Assembly (NCBI GenBank): GCA_012838945.1
Contig: DUOG01000069.1
Span: 1-44,083 of the forward strand
DNA from: Acholeplasmataceae bacterium
GTDB taxonomy: Bacteria; Bacillota_I; Bacilli_A; ML615J-28; CAG-313
Direction of reading: 5' to 3'
DNA length: 44,083 nt
Shown here in pieces: positions 1 to 8,656 of this stretch (its first letter is position 1; every line of letters begins with the position of its first letter). The position numbers and the translations under genes are program-made. A model generated the notes under the pieces. The model saw nothing but the letters and a program-made list of their open reading frames with translations, had not been told where the DNA came from and did not search any database.

Positions 1-606
1 AATCAATCATTAGTCAATTATACCGAAATGTATAATCGGTTACTTGATGAAGGAAAAAAACCAAAAGAAGCTTTGGATGCAGTGTTGATGAGTATCTATC
101 AATTAATCGACACTTCAGCAAAAAACTTCTACAAGGTTACTGATGATCCGGCCTTAGTCCTTAGTGAATACTTCAATCCAAAAAATCTTGATATCGATGA
201 ACAAATAAGTATTATGAAGGATAAGACCGAAGTCTTAAACCGAACGATAAAGATTAAAGAAGCCGACGTTCAAAAATCCAAAAAAGAACGAGATCGATAT
301 TTAAAACAAATAAAGAAATTAGAAAAGACAAAAGCAGATCGCGAAGCCAAGAAACGTAAACAAATGGAAATCGCTAAAGCTAAAGCAGAACTATTAAAAG
401 AATACAAGCGACAAGTTGCTGAAGAACAAGAAAGACAACGTAAGCTTTATGAAAAGATTGCTCGTGAAGAACGAGCAAAGGAAGCGAAACGCCTAAAGGC
501 CTTAATGAAGAAGGAGAAAGAAAAAGAACGCTTAAAGCAAAAAGAAATGAAAGAAACTTCAAAATCTAAGGCTAAAACAAAAAAGGATACTAAAGTAGAA
601 GAATAA
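1..606 (+). CDS. Hypothetical protein, 5' truncated by window edge, with long Lys/Glu/Arg-rich helical C-terminal region
   Basis: Frame 1 is open from base 1 (NQSLVNYTEM...) to the stop at 606; the listed ATG at 28 may be internal. Low-complexity K/E/R-rich C-terminal half. Confidence 0.6.
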   Translation, partial: NQSLVNYTEMYNRLLDEGKKPKEALDAVLMSIYQLIDTSAKNFYKVTDDPALVLSEYFNPKNLDIDEQISIMKDKTEVLNRTIKIKEADVQKSKKERDRYLKQIKKLEKTKADREAKKRKQMEIAKAKAELLKEYKRQVAEEQERQRKLYEKIAREERAKEAKRLKALMKKEKEKERLKQKEMKETSKSKAKTKKDTKVEE

Positions 607-630
607 AGTTAATAATAGATTATACAAAAT

Positions 631-654
631 AAAAAAGAGTTTAAACTCTTTTTT
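631..654. terminator. Perfect palindromic terminator, probably bidirectional
   Basis: AAAAAAGAGTTTAAACTCTTTTTT, 24-bp perfect palindrome just after the stop at 606. Confidence 0.75.
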
Positions 655-672
655 ATCTTAAGGAGTGACAAC

Positions 673-1290
673 ATGAAAAAAGTATTTAAAACCCTGGGGA
701 GTGTTTTAACAGCCATTCTATTTTTCTTGTGTATAGTGGTGATTGTTAAATCAACCGTAGCAGCAAAACAAAATCGCCCTGCCTTCTTCTTCGGGTATGC
801 GATCAGTACAGTGGTTACTGAAAGTATGGAGCCAACCATTATGGTGGGTGATATTATCATCTATAAACAAGTTGATATATCAGAAGTGCAAGAAGGAGAC
901 ATTATTGTCTTTCGAAGTTTAGATCCCAAATTAAGAGGGGGAGCTGTAACCCATCGGGTTATTCGCACCAAATATGAGTATGGTGATTACTCACTAACTA
1001 CCAAAGGCGATAATAATGATAGTGAAGACTGGGATCCAGTAACTTCAGGTAACTTTTATGGTAAAGTTGTCACTTATGGTTCATTCTTTGGACTGGGAAA
1101 ACTGATTAAAAATGGACGCGGAATATTATTTATTCTCGTCATTACTGGTTTTTTAGTTCTTGCTTTGATGGAAGTTAAGTCAATCTATCTACATATTAAA
1201 GCAAACAAAGAAGAAGAATTAAAAAATAAAATGAAAGAAGAATTACTAAAGGAATTAGAAGAAGAAGGTATAGACATTAAAAATGATTAA
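673..1290 (+). CDS. Signal peptidase I, S26B (ER/SipW-like) type
   Basis: N-terminal TM; catalytic Ser in VTESMEPTI; His in AVTHRVIR replacing the Lys of S26A; downstream KGDNNDSED motif; second TM near the C-terminus. SD aaggag. Confidence 0.85.
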   Translation: MKKVFKTLGSVLTAILFFLCIVVIVKSTVAAKQNRPAFFFGYAISTVVTESMEPTIMVGDIIIYKQVDISEVQEGDIIVFRSLDPKLRGGAVTHRVIRTKYEYGDYSLTTKGDNNDSEDWDPVTSGNFYGKVVTYGSFFGLGKLIKNGRGILFILVITGFLVLALMEVKSIYLHIKANKEEELKNKMKEELLKELEEEGIDIKND

Positions 1291-1338
1291 GAATCATAGT
1301 ATTCCAATAAGCATTCTTTATTGGAAGGAGGATTCCCT

Positions 1339-2094
1339 ATGAAAAGAATATTGAAAATAATAATCTTGTTAGTGTTAATGGTCGGTTTAGTTGGCTGTAA
1401 TAAGATCGATGAAATCTTTGATGATACGCTAAGCGGTGAAGAACTAAAGTTTAAGTTGATTGAAACACGTAATCGACTTCAAAAGCAAAATATTATAATC
1501 AAAGCCACCATCGACTTTGGGCTTATTCGGGGCATCGGAACCCAAGAAGGTTCTGGGGTGGTTATTGCGAGTGATGAAGTTTATTATTATATAATAACCA
1601 ATAGTCATGTGGTTGATTATAAAGGCACTGATACCTATAAATCAATAACGGTCAAAATGGGCACATATTTTGGTGATGAGTTTGAACCAGAACGCCTAAA
1701 TGGAAGTACCATATATGATTTGGCTCTTTTCAGAGTAGAAAAGGCTAAACTAACCAATGAGTTGGAGCCAATTAATATTGATGCTAGATATAATGATATT
1801 TTGATCTTTGGTGAGATGGTGCTAGCGGTAGGGAATCCAGGTCTTACTAAATTTAATGTTACCTTTGGTTCTTATGAAGGTACAGCAAATCTAAAAAATG
1901 TTAGTTATCTGGTCTTAAGACACAATGCTACCATCTTTGAAGGTAATAGTGGTGGTGCTTTAACTGATATTGATGGCAATCTCTTAGGTATCAATACCTG
2001 GGGTTATGAGGAAAGGATTAACCTCGGGTTTGCGATTGGCTTGGATGAGATTCATGACTTTTTAAATAGTTTTGACGAGTTAAGTGGAGCATAA
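1339..2094 (+). CDS. Trypsin-like (S1/DegP-like) serine protease lipoprotein
   Basis: Lipobox LVGLVGC; triad motifs TNSHVV (His), YDLALFRV (Asp), GNSGGAL (Ser). Start set to the ATG at 1339 after AAGGAGG; the track start at 1321 is upstream. Confidence 0.8.
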   Translation: MKRILKIIILLVLMVGLVGCNKIDEIFDDTLSGEELKFKLIETRNRLQKQNIIIKATIDFGLIRGIGTQEGSGVVIASDEVYYYIITNSHVVDYKGTDTYKSITVKMGTYFGDEFEPERLNGSTIYDLALFRVEKAKLTNELEPINIDARYNDILIFGEMVLAVGNPGLTKFNVTFGSYEGTANLKNVSYLVLRHNATIFEGNSGGALTDIDGNLLGINTWGYEERINLGFAIGLDEIHDFLNSFDELSGA

Positions 2095-2106
2095 AGCTCC
2101 ACTTTT
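2082..2106 (+). terminator. Intrinsic terminator overlapping the end of the protease gene
   Basis: AAGTGGAGC-ATAAA-GCTCCACTT followed by TTTG; the stop codon lies in the loop. Confidence 0.75.
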
Positions 2107-2193
2107 TGTCTTATTCCATATTTTAGATTATTTATTAAACAATATGATTGCGCTGATGTGGTTAAAAATGTTAAAATATTAGTGGAGGTAGTT

Positions 2194-3435
2194 ATGTTGA
2201 TTAAAGCTGTTAGAACATTTGAAAAAGATCAAACCAAAGGTGATATTACTAAAATATCAAATATCGCCAAAGAGCGAAAAATGTCTAATCCGCGTGTTGT
2301 TGATGGTACCATAGGTGCTTTATATAATGATGATGGACATTTCTTTGCTTTCAAATCAATTGATAATGTGATTGATAAATTGCAAGATATTGATAAATAT
2401 CCTTATGCACCAATTAATGGTGGTGCCATTTATCAGACCCAGGTTTTACAGTGGGTGTTTGGCCCTTTTTTAGCACGGGTGGTTGCTGAGAAACATCTGG
2501 CTGTTTGTGCTACCCCAGGGGGGACTGGAGCTTTATCAATTGCCCTTTATCATTACTTAGATATTAATGAGACCTTACTAATCCCTGATTTAAACTGGCC
2601 AGTTTATGAGCATCTTGCGAAAGAGTTTGGAATTAATGTGAGTACATATCATCTGTTTAGAGATGACTGTTTTAATATTGAAGGTTTTATCGAGGCAGCG
2701 GATGCTATTGTTAAAAAAGAAGGTAAGTTAGTTACAATTATTAATAATCCAAATCATAATCCAACTGGTTTTAGTATGACCTATGAGGACTTGTATCAAT
2801 TAGGTGATTATTTTAAACGACTAGAGGAAGAAAATATTCCAGTAGTCTTTATCTATGATGTTGCCTATATTGATTATTGGGATTATCAAAATGGTCGTAA
2901 GGGTTTAAACATTGTCTGTGACTATGGGAAAAATGTTTTAACGCTTGTTACTTTTAGCGCCTCAAAATCTTTTGGTATATATGGGATGCGATTAGGTGCT
3001 CTAATCGCAATCAACCAAGAAGAAAAGGTTATTGAAGATTTTAGGACTTGGTCAACGGTAGCCTGTCGAACTAGATGGGGAACCCCTAATCGAATTGCTT
3101 TAAGTATCTTTAATCAAATTGTAACTAATAAAGAAGATCGTGATGAATTCATGTCGGAATTGAAGAAGGCTCAAGAGTTACTTTTCAACCGATCAGATTT
3201 CTTCATAAGAAAAGTTAAAGAATATAATATTCCAATTTATCCTTATCAAGGAGGATTCTTTGCGATTATCAAGGTTCAAGACAGTTTGCACCTTTATGAA
3301 TATCTAAAAGATCTAGATATTTTTGGGGTGCCGTTTGACAGCGGATTTAGGTTAGCACTTAGTTCAATGTCAATAAAAGACATTGATAAAACCTTAATTG
3401 CGATTCGTCAATATTTTGAAATTTATCGGATGTAA
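2194..3435 (+). CDS. PLP-dependent aminotransferase, class I/II
   Basis: GGTGALSIALYHY, NNPNHNPTGFSMT, FIYDVAYIDY, and PLP-Lys motif TFSASKSFGIYGMRLGA. ATG at 2194 is preceded by GTGGAGG. Confidence 0.85.
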   Translation: MLIKAVRTFEKDQTKGDITKISNIAKERKMSNPRVVDGTIGALYNDDGHFFAFKSIDNVIDKLQDIDKYPYAPINGGAIYQTQVLQWVFGPFLARVVAEKHLAVCATPGGTGALSIALYHYLDINETLLIPDLNWPVYEHLAKEFGINVSTYHLFRDDCFNIEGFIEAADAIVKKEGKLVTIINNPNHNPTGFSMTYEDLYQLGDYFKRLEEENIPVVFIYDVAYIDYWDYQNGRKGLNIVCDYGKNVLTLVTFSASKSFGIYGMRLGALIAINQEEKVIEDFRTWSTVACRTRWGTPNRIALSIFNQIVTNKEDRDEFMSELKKAQELLFNRSDFFIRKVKEYNIPIYPYQGGFFAIIKVQDSLHLYEYLKDLDIFGVPFDSGFRLALSSMSIKDIDKTLIAIRQYFEIYRM

Positions 3436-3456
3436 TCGTTATCATGAAAAAGTAGG

Positions 3457-3486
3457 TTGACATTTTTAACTCTTGTATCATATAAT
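3457..3486 (+). promoter_or_regulatory. Sigma-A type promoter for the riboswitch/ABC transporter operon
   Basis: TTGACA (3457-3462), 18 nt spacer, TATAAT (3481-3486). Confidence 0.8.
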
Positions 3487-3510
3487 ATTAATGCATAAAA
3501 ATAAAAAAAG

Positions 3511-3735
3511 AATCTCAAGATAGAGGTAGCGGTGCAGATGAGTATAGTACTGAGCTGGCAGGCAATGAAGTACTAGAAAGGCAACCACCGCCGAGTAGTT
3601 TTTCGAGGCATCGGAAAGCTACGGGGTTATAGGGAATACCTATAACACTCCTACTTATAACTAAGTAGAGGCGCTAGCTTTTAATATATTTAATATTGAA
3701 AGAATAAATTTGGCGTCTTTGACGCTTTTTTTATT
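3511..3735 (+). ncRNA. Lysine riboswitch (L box) with downstream transcription terminator
   Basis: Conserved-looking elements GATAGAGGTAGCGGTGC, ATGAGTA, AGAAAGGC, CCGCCGAGTAG, and a 12-bp stem 3595-3606/3611-3622 (GTAGTTTTTCGA/TCGGAAAGCTAC), then stem GTTATAGG/CCTATAAC (3626-3633/3639-3646). Upstream of an amino-acid ABC transporter. Confidence 0.85.
3712..3732 (+). terminator. Riboswitch-controlled intrinsic terminator
   Basis: GCGTC-TTT-GACGC followed by T7. Confidence 0.75.
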
Positions 3736-3767
3736 TTTATAGTATTAAATTTTAAGGAGAGAACGAA

Positions 3768-4592
3768 TTGAAAAGATTTTTTATCGTTTTAACAATTATT
3801 TTTGTAGGCGTCCTTGTTAGCGGGTGCCGAAATGATGAGGAGACCTTAGTGGTCGGTTTGGAGTGTAATTATCCTCCATTTAACTGGACAACAATGACAA
3901 CTAATGAACATACAGTGAAGATTGCTGATGTGGTTGGTTATGCTGATGGTTATGATATTGTGATGGCTAGGAGGATTGCTGAAGAATTAGGTTATAAATT
4001 AGTCATTAAGAAGTTACCTTGGGAAGGGCTAATTGAAGCATTGAATTCTGGAATGATTGATTTAATCATCGCTGGCATGAGTCCTACCGCTGAACGAAAA
4101 GAAAACATTGACTTTACAGAGCCGTATTATATTTCAAAACAATGTATCGTTGTAAGAACTGACTCAGCTTATGCTAATGCAACTAGTATTGCTGATTTTA
4201 ATGGTGCAAAAATGATTGCTCAAAATGGCACTTTACAAAATGATTTAATTGACCAAATTACTGGGTCTACACGCCTTGCGCCAAGAAACTCATATCCTGA
4301 GTTATTCATTGCTTTAGAAGCGGGGGTTGCTGATGGAGTGATTGCAGAAGACCCAGTTGCCAAGTTGTATGCAAACAATAACCCGGCCTTTAAAGTTATC
4401 ACTTTTAGTGAAGGAAATGGCTTTAATGTAACGCTTGAACAAGAGGCTGTATCAATTGGCCTTAAAAAAGGCAATCAAGAGTTAGCAAATCAAATAAATG
4501 AAGTGTTAGCATCTATTAGTGAACAAGAACGTGATGCTTGGATGCAAGCAGCAGCAAACCGTTATCTTGCCTTAAACCCTAGTGGTGAATAA
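3768..4592 (+). CDS. Amino-acid ABC transporter substrate-binding lipoprotein (probable lysine or basic amino acid)
   Basis: Lipobox VLVSGC; family 3 solute-binding signature (VGLECNYPPFNW, DGYDIVMARRIAEELG, MIDLIIAGMSPTAERKENIDFTEPYY). TTG start after AAGGAGAG. Confidence 0.88.
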   Translation: MKRFFIVLTIIFVGVLVSGCRNDEETLVVGLECNYPPFNWTTMTTNEHTVKIADVVGYADGYDIVMARRIAEELGYKLVIKKLPWEGLIEALNSGMIDLIIAGMSPTAERKENIDFTEPYYISKQCIVVRTDSAYANATSIADFNGAKMIAQNGTLQNDLIDQITGSTRLAPRNSYPELFIALEAGVADGVIAEDPVAKLYANNNPAFKVITFSEGNGFNVTLEQEAVSIGLKKGNQELANQINEVLASISEQERDAWMQAAANRYLALNPSGE

Positions 4593-4594
4593 TA

Positions 4595-5344
4595 ATGTAC
4601 TGGTTAGCTTCAAGAACACCATTCATTGAAATCATCATCAAAATTATCAAGAATTTTTGGCCTCTCCTCGTTCAAGGTTTAGGCGTTACTTTGTTACTTT
4701 CAACTGCTGGAACTATTTTTGGTTTCATCATTGCCTTGCCACTTGGGTCAATGAAATTGGCTCGACCCGCCAAAAGTGATTCTCGTTTTGTTGCTTTTTT
4801 CAAAAGAGTAAGCAAAGGATTTAGCAGTTTATATATTACCTTGTTTCGGGGAACACCAATGATTGTTCAAGGAATAATATTTTACTATGGTCTTTATAAG
4901 ATCGGGATTAAATGGAGCCCGCTTGCTGCTGGTCTAACGGTAGTGTCACTAAATACTGCCGCATATATTGCTGAAATTATTCGGGGCGGCATTATGTCTA
5001 TTGATCCAGGTCAAATGGAGGCATCAAGAAGTTTAGGCTTTAGTCATTTTCGAAGTATGATTTTAGTAGTTTTACCTCAAGCGATTAAAAACTCAATCCC
5101 TGCGATCATCAATGAGTTTATTATTAATATTAAAGATACTGCTGTTCTTTCGGTAATTGGTGTTGTTGATATATATAATGCATCATATACTGGGGGAATC
5201 ACCTATGGTGTTTACTTTGAAGCAGCCACTATTGCAGCAACCATCTACCTTATCTTAACCCTTACTACCACCAAAATTGGTTCTTATATTGAAAAGCGCC
5301 TCAATACTGTTTCAAAAAGTACCAATCTAAAGGAGGCTAACTAG
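4595..5344 (+). CDS. Amino-acid ABC transporter permease
   Basis: HisM/GlnP-like multi-TM protein with [35 protein letters not shown]. Confidence 0.9.
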   Translation: MYWLASRTPFIEIIIKIIKNFWPLLVQGLGVTLLLSTAGTIFGFIIALPLGSMKLARPAKSDSRFVAFFKRVSKGFSSLYITLFRGTPMIVQGIIFYYGLYKIGIKWSPLAAGLTVVSLNTAAYIAEIIRGGIMSIDPGQMEASRSLGFSHFRSMILVVLPQAIKNSIPAIINEFIINIKDTAVLSVIGVVDIYNASYTGGITYGVYFEAATIAATIYLILTLTTTKIGSYIEKRLNTVSKSTNLKEAN

Positions 5345-6084
5345 TGGAACCGCTAATTAAAGTTGAAAAGTTAGTAAAAAAATATGATGGAAAAATCATT
5401 GTTGATGAGATTGATTTTGAGGTTTATCCTAATGAGGTAGTGTGTATCATTGGTCCTAGTGGTAGTGGGAAGACCACCCTTCTAAGATGTTTGAATCGTT
5501 TAGTGGAAGCTGATGGCGGAAGTATCTATTTTAAGGGAGATAGAATTAATGATAATGATTATGATATTAATGCCATGCGGATGCAAGTAGGAATGGTTTT
5601 TCAAAACTTCAATTTATTCAACAATTATAACGTCTTAGAAAATTGTACACTCGCTCCAATCAAACTAAAAAAGCTTTCCAAAAATGAGGCTAATAATATT
5701 GCGAGAAACTATTTAGCTAAGGTCGGAATGAGTGATTTTGCTAATAGTGATCCACGTTCTTTAAGTGGAGGTCAAAAACAAAGGGTAGCGATTGCCCGGG
5801 CTTTATCGATGAATCCATCATTAATGCTCTTTGATGAGCCGACTAGTGCTCTTGACCCAATGATGGTAGGAGAAGTCCTGGAAGTTATGAAGGATCTGGC
5901 GAAACAAAAAATGACAATGGTGATAGTCACTCATGAAATGAGTTTTGCAAGAGACGTTGCTACCAGGGTAATCTTTATGGACCAAGGTAAGATCATTGAA
6001 AGTGGTCGCCCAGAAGTCTTATTTACCAATCCAAGTGATCAAAGAACTAAAGATTTCTTAAAAAGATATATGAATCAGTTTTAG
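5344..6084 (+). CDS. Amino-acid ABC transporter ATP-binding protein
   Basis: Walker [10 protein letters not shown], signature [15 protein letters not shown], Walker [17 protein letters not shown] start overlapping the permease stop. Confidence 0.95.
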   Translation: MEPLIKVEKLVKKYDGKIIVDEIDFEVYPNEVVCIIGPSGSGKTTLLRCLNRLVEADGGSIYFKGDRINDNDYDINAMRMQVGMVFQNFNLFNNYNVLENCTLAPIKLKKLSKNEANNIARNYLAKVGMSDFANSDPRSLSGGQKQRVAIARALSMNPSLMLFDEPTSALDPMMVGEVLEVMKDLAKQKMTMVIVTHEMSFARDVATRVIFMDQGKIIESGRPEVLFTNPSDQRTKDFLKRYMNQF

Positions 6085-6090
6085 TATTTT

Positions 6091-6125
6091 AAGGATTTCT
6101 AACATTAGAAATCCTTATCTTCATT
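6091..6125 (+). terminator. Intrinsic terminator of the ABC operon
   Basis: AAGGATTTCTAA-CA-TTAGAAATCCTT (12-bp stem) then a T-rich stretch. Confidence 0.7.
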
Positions 6126-6138
6126 TTTACACTATTTA

Positions 6139-6167
6139 TTGCTAAAATGGATAAAAAAGTATATAAT
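6139..6167 (+). promoter_or_regulatory. Sigma-A type promoter for the decarboxylase operon
   Basis: TTGCTA (6139-6144), 17 nt spacer, TATAAT (6162-6167). Confidence 0.75.
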
Positions 6168-6252
6168 AATGAATGTAAATTTAATGCTTTATTGATGAAA
6201 GAGTAGTAAAATAATACATCGAGATATGACTTATTAATTAAGAAGGAGGAAC

Positions 6253-6277
6253 TATTTCTAAAGTATCTTTAGAAATA
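6253..6277 (+). promoter_or_regulatory. Perfect 11-bp hairpin between SD and start codon of the decarboxylase
   Basis: TATTTCTAAAG-TAT-CTTTAGAAATA, between SD AAGGAGG (~6243-6249) and ATG (6289). Confidence 0.7.
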
Positions 6278-6288
6278 ATAAATAAAAA

Positions 6289-7779
6289 ATGAAGAGTGAT
6301 GAAAAACAGTCCCAAACACCCTTTTTTACGGCCTTGAAAGATTATGTTAAAAGTGGCGTAGCACCCTTTGATGTTCCAGGCCATAAATTAGGACGTATCC
6401 AAAATGATATGATTAAAGAACTGGGCGATAGCATCTTTTTATATGATGCTAATGCTCCCTATGGATTAGATAATTTGAGTAATCCGCGTGGTGTAATTAA
6501 AGAAGCAGAAAACTTATGTGCCGAACTCTTCAATGCTGATGCGGCTTATTTTATCGTTGGTGGGACCACTACTGCTATTCACGCTATGATCATGAGCACC
6601 TGCCGGGCTCGTGATACCGTATTATTACCGCGTAATGTTCATAAGTCAATTGTCAATGCGCTGGTCTTAAGTGGGGCAGTCCCAGTGTTTATGAAACCAT
6701 TAATTGATGAGGAATATGGCTTTGCTAATTCAGTTCCTTTTGAAGAAGCCAAAAGGGCCATTGATGAAAACCCCGATGCCAAAGCAATTGTCTTGCTAAA
6801 TCCAACCTATTTTGGAGCGGTCAGTGACTTAAAGCGAATTTGTGATTATGCTCATGAACGAAACATTTCGGTTCTTGTTGATGAGGCTCATGGGACCCAG
6901 TTTGCTTTTAATGATCAACTACCGTTAAGTGCTATGGAAGCAGGGGCTGATATGGCAGCTACCTCAATGCATAAAACTGGTGGTTCATTAACTCAAAGTT
7001 CAATTCTCTTGTGTAAGGGATCACGTAATAATTATGAATATATTAGAACCGTATTAAATATACTACAAAGTACTTCTCCATCTAGTTTGCTCCTTGCCAG
7101 TCTAGATGTCGCTCGTAAATCTTTAGCCGAAAATGGTTATGAGTTAACGAGTCGTGCTATCGAGATGAGAAACTATGCGGTGAATAAATTGAAGGACTTA
7201 AAAAGGGCTAAAGTCTTAGATGAAGATTACTTTTTAGAAAATGGTGTCTTTAATTATGATAAGACACGACTAGTAGTTAGTTTCAAAGATATGGGGTATT
7301 CTGGTTTTGCTATATATCGCTTGTTGAAAGAAAAATATAATATTCAAGCCGAACTGGGTGAAAAGTATGTAGTGCTCTTTATCTTTACTGGGGGAACAAC
7401 TCTTAATGATGTCAATCGATTAGTGGAAGCCATCAAAGATATTGATCAAATAGAAGTTGATCAAGTGTTTGATGAGGATTTCCTTTTTGGCCATCATTTC
7501 CCTGAGTATGTGGTGCGACCTCGTGAGGCCTTTCACGCTCCAAAGAAATATGTTAATTATCTAGACGCTAAAGGTGAAATAAGTGCTGAATCAATTATGA
7601 TTTACCCACCAGGAATTCCGTTAGTTATTATGGGTGAACGAATTGATGATAATGTTATGAAAACCATCAAGTTTTATTTGATGAAGGGCTTTACTATTTT
7701 GAAAGATAGTGCTGGCGAGTTTATTAAAGTAATTGATACCGAAAATTGGATCAAAAGGAGTGATGAAGATGAAATTTAA
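6289..7779 (+). CDS. Orn/Lys/Arg decarboxylase (aminotransferase-fold family; probable arginine or lysine decarboxylase)
   Basis: TPFFTALKDY..FDVPGHKLG, LVDEAHGTQFAF, PLP-Lys motif TSMHKTGGSLTQSS. Confidence 0.9.
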   Translation: MKSDEKQSQTPFFTALKDYVKSGVAPFDVPGHKLGRIQNDMIKELGDSIFLYDANAPYGLDNLSNPRGVIKEAENLCAELFNADAAYFIVGGTTTAIHAMIMSTCRARDTVLLPRNVHKSIVNALVLSGAVPVFMKPLIDEEYGFANSVPFEEAKRAIDENPDAKAIVLLNPTYFGAVSDLKRICDYAHERNISVLVDEAHGTQFAFNDQLPLSAMEAGADMAATSMHKTGGSLTQSSILLCKGSRNNYEYIRTVLNILQSTSPSSLLLASLDVARKSLAENGYELTSRAIEMRNYAVNKLKDLKRAKVLDEDYFLENGVFNYDKTRLVVSFKDMGYSGFAIYRLLKEKYNIQAELGEKYVVLFIFTGGTTLNDVNRLVEAIKDIDQIEVDQVFDEDFLFGHHFPEYVVRPREAFHAPKKYVNYLDAKGEISAESIMIYPPGIPLVIMGERIDDNVMKTIKFYLMKGFTILKDSAGEFIKVIDTENWIKRSDEDEI

Positions 7780-8656
7780 AAGAGTATATCCTCCATTTCA
7801 AAGTTGTGATAGTACTTATGAGCGATCAGATGTCGTTATTTTTAGTTGTCCAATGGATACAACAACTTCCTTTAGACCGGGAACAAGGTTTGCTGGAAGT
7901 AGTATAAGAGTTGATTCGTTTGGGGTTGAATGGTACTCTCCATATTGGGATATGGATTTAAAAGATTATTTTACTTGTGATGTTGGCGATTTGGATTTGC
8001 CGATTGGTGATGTTAAAAAAGCTTTAAAGGTAATTTACAATGCTACCAAGACTATTATTAATGATGATAAGAAAGTAATGATGGTTGGTGGGGAACATTT
8101 AGTATCTTACGGTGTTATTAAAGCACTAGTTACTAAATATCCGGATCTACACATCATCCACCTTGATGCCCATACTGATTTACGCGATGAGTTCTTTGGG
8201 AATAAATTCTCACATGCGACAGTTATCCGTAGAGCCTTTGACCTTCTTGGTCCGGGACGGATCTTCCAATTTGGGATTAGATCCGGTGATCGCAGTGAAT
8301 TTGCATGGGCTGCAGAGGGTAATACTTATCTACAAAAATTTGACTTAACTGGACTTGAAGAGATAATTGAAGTGATTAAAGACCATCCTGTCTATATTAC
8401 TATTGACTTAGATGTCTTAGACCCAGCGGTATTTCCGGGGACTGGTACTCCAGAACCAGGAGGGATCACTTATAAAGAATTGTTAGATGCTATTTATTCA
8501 TTTAGAAAGCTTCATCATATCGTGGGCTGTGACATTGTTGAACTTGCTCCGCACTATGATCACTCAGGAGCTTCAACTGCCGTTGCTTGTAAAACACTTA
8601 GGGAGTTAATTTTACTACTTCACCGAAATGTCAAACATGAAAAAGATCATCGCTAA
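7769..8656 (+). CDS. speB: Ureohydrolase family protein, probable agmatinase
   Basis: Metal-binding motifs GGEHLVSYG, HLDAHTDLRDE, SHATV, TIDLDVLDPAVFPGTGTPEPGG. ATG 7769 overlaps the decarboxylase end. Confidence 0.87.
   Translation: MKFKRVYPPFQSCDSTYERSDVVIFSCPMDTTTSFRPGTRFAGSSIRVDSFGVEWYSPYWDMDLKDYFTCDVGDLDLPIGDVKKALKVIYNATKTIINDDKKVMMVGGEHLVSYGVIKALVTKYPDLHIIHLDAHTDLRDEFFGNKFSHATVIRRAFDLLGPGRIFQFGIRSGDRSEFAWAAEGNTYLQKFDLTGLEEIIEVIKDHPVYITIDLDVLDPAVFPGTGTPEPGGITYKELLDAIYSFRKLHHIVGCDIVELAPHYDHSGASTAVACKTLRELILLLHRNVKHEKDHR

Noticed and set aside
380-562. Minus-strand ORF opposite the first gene (and similar antisense ORFs at 609-860, 4220-4474, 10795-11109, 13021-13224, 13653-13979, 14147-14338, 15248-15451, 15730-16041, 19400-19627, 21174-21371, 22001-22240, 31401-31619, 33007-33366, 33640-33852, 38905-39090)
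   Set aside because: Each lies wholly or mostly antisense to a better-supported gene and shows no recognisable family; most likely by-products of codon usage.
6181-6252. T-box leader upstream of the decarboxylase
   Set aside because: GATGAAAGAGTAGTAA resembles the start of some T-box leaders, but there is no T-box core (TGGNACCGCG-like) and no terminator before the gene.
8163-8348. Plus-strand out-of-frame ORFs inside genes (8163-8348, 20248-20448, 38689-38901)
   Set aside because: Embedded in another frame of agmatinase or other ORFs with no recognisable family.
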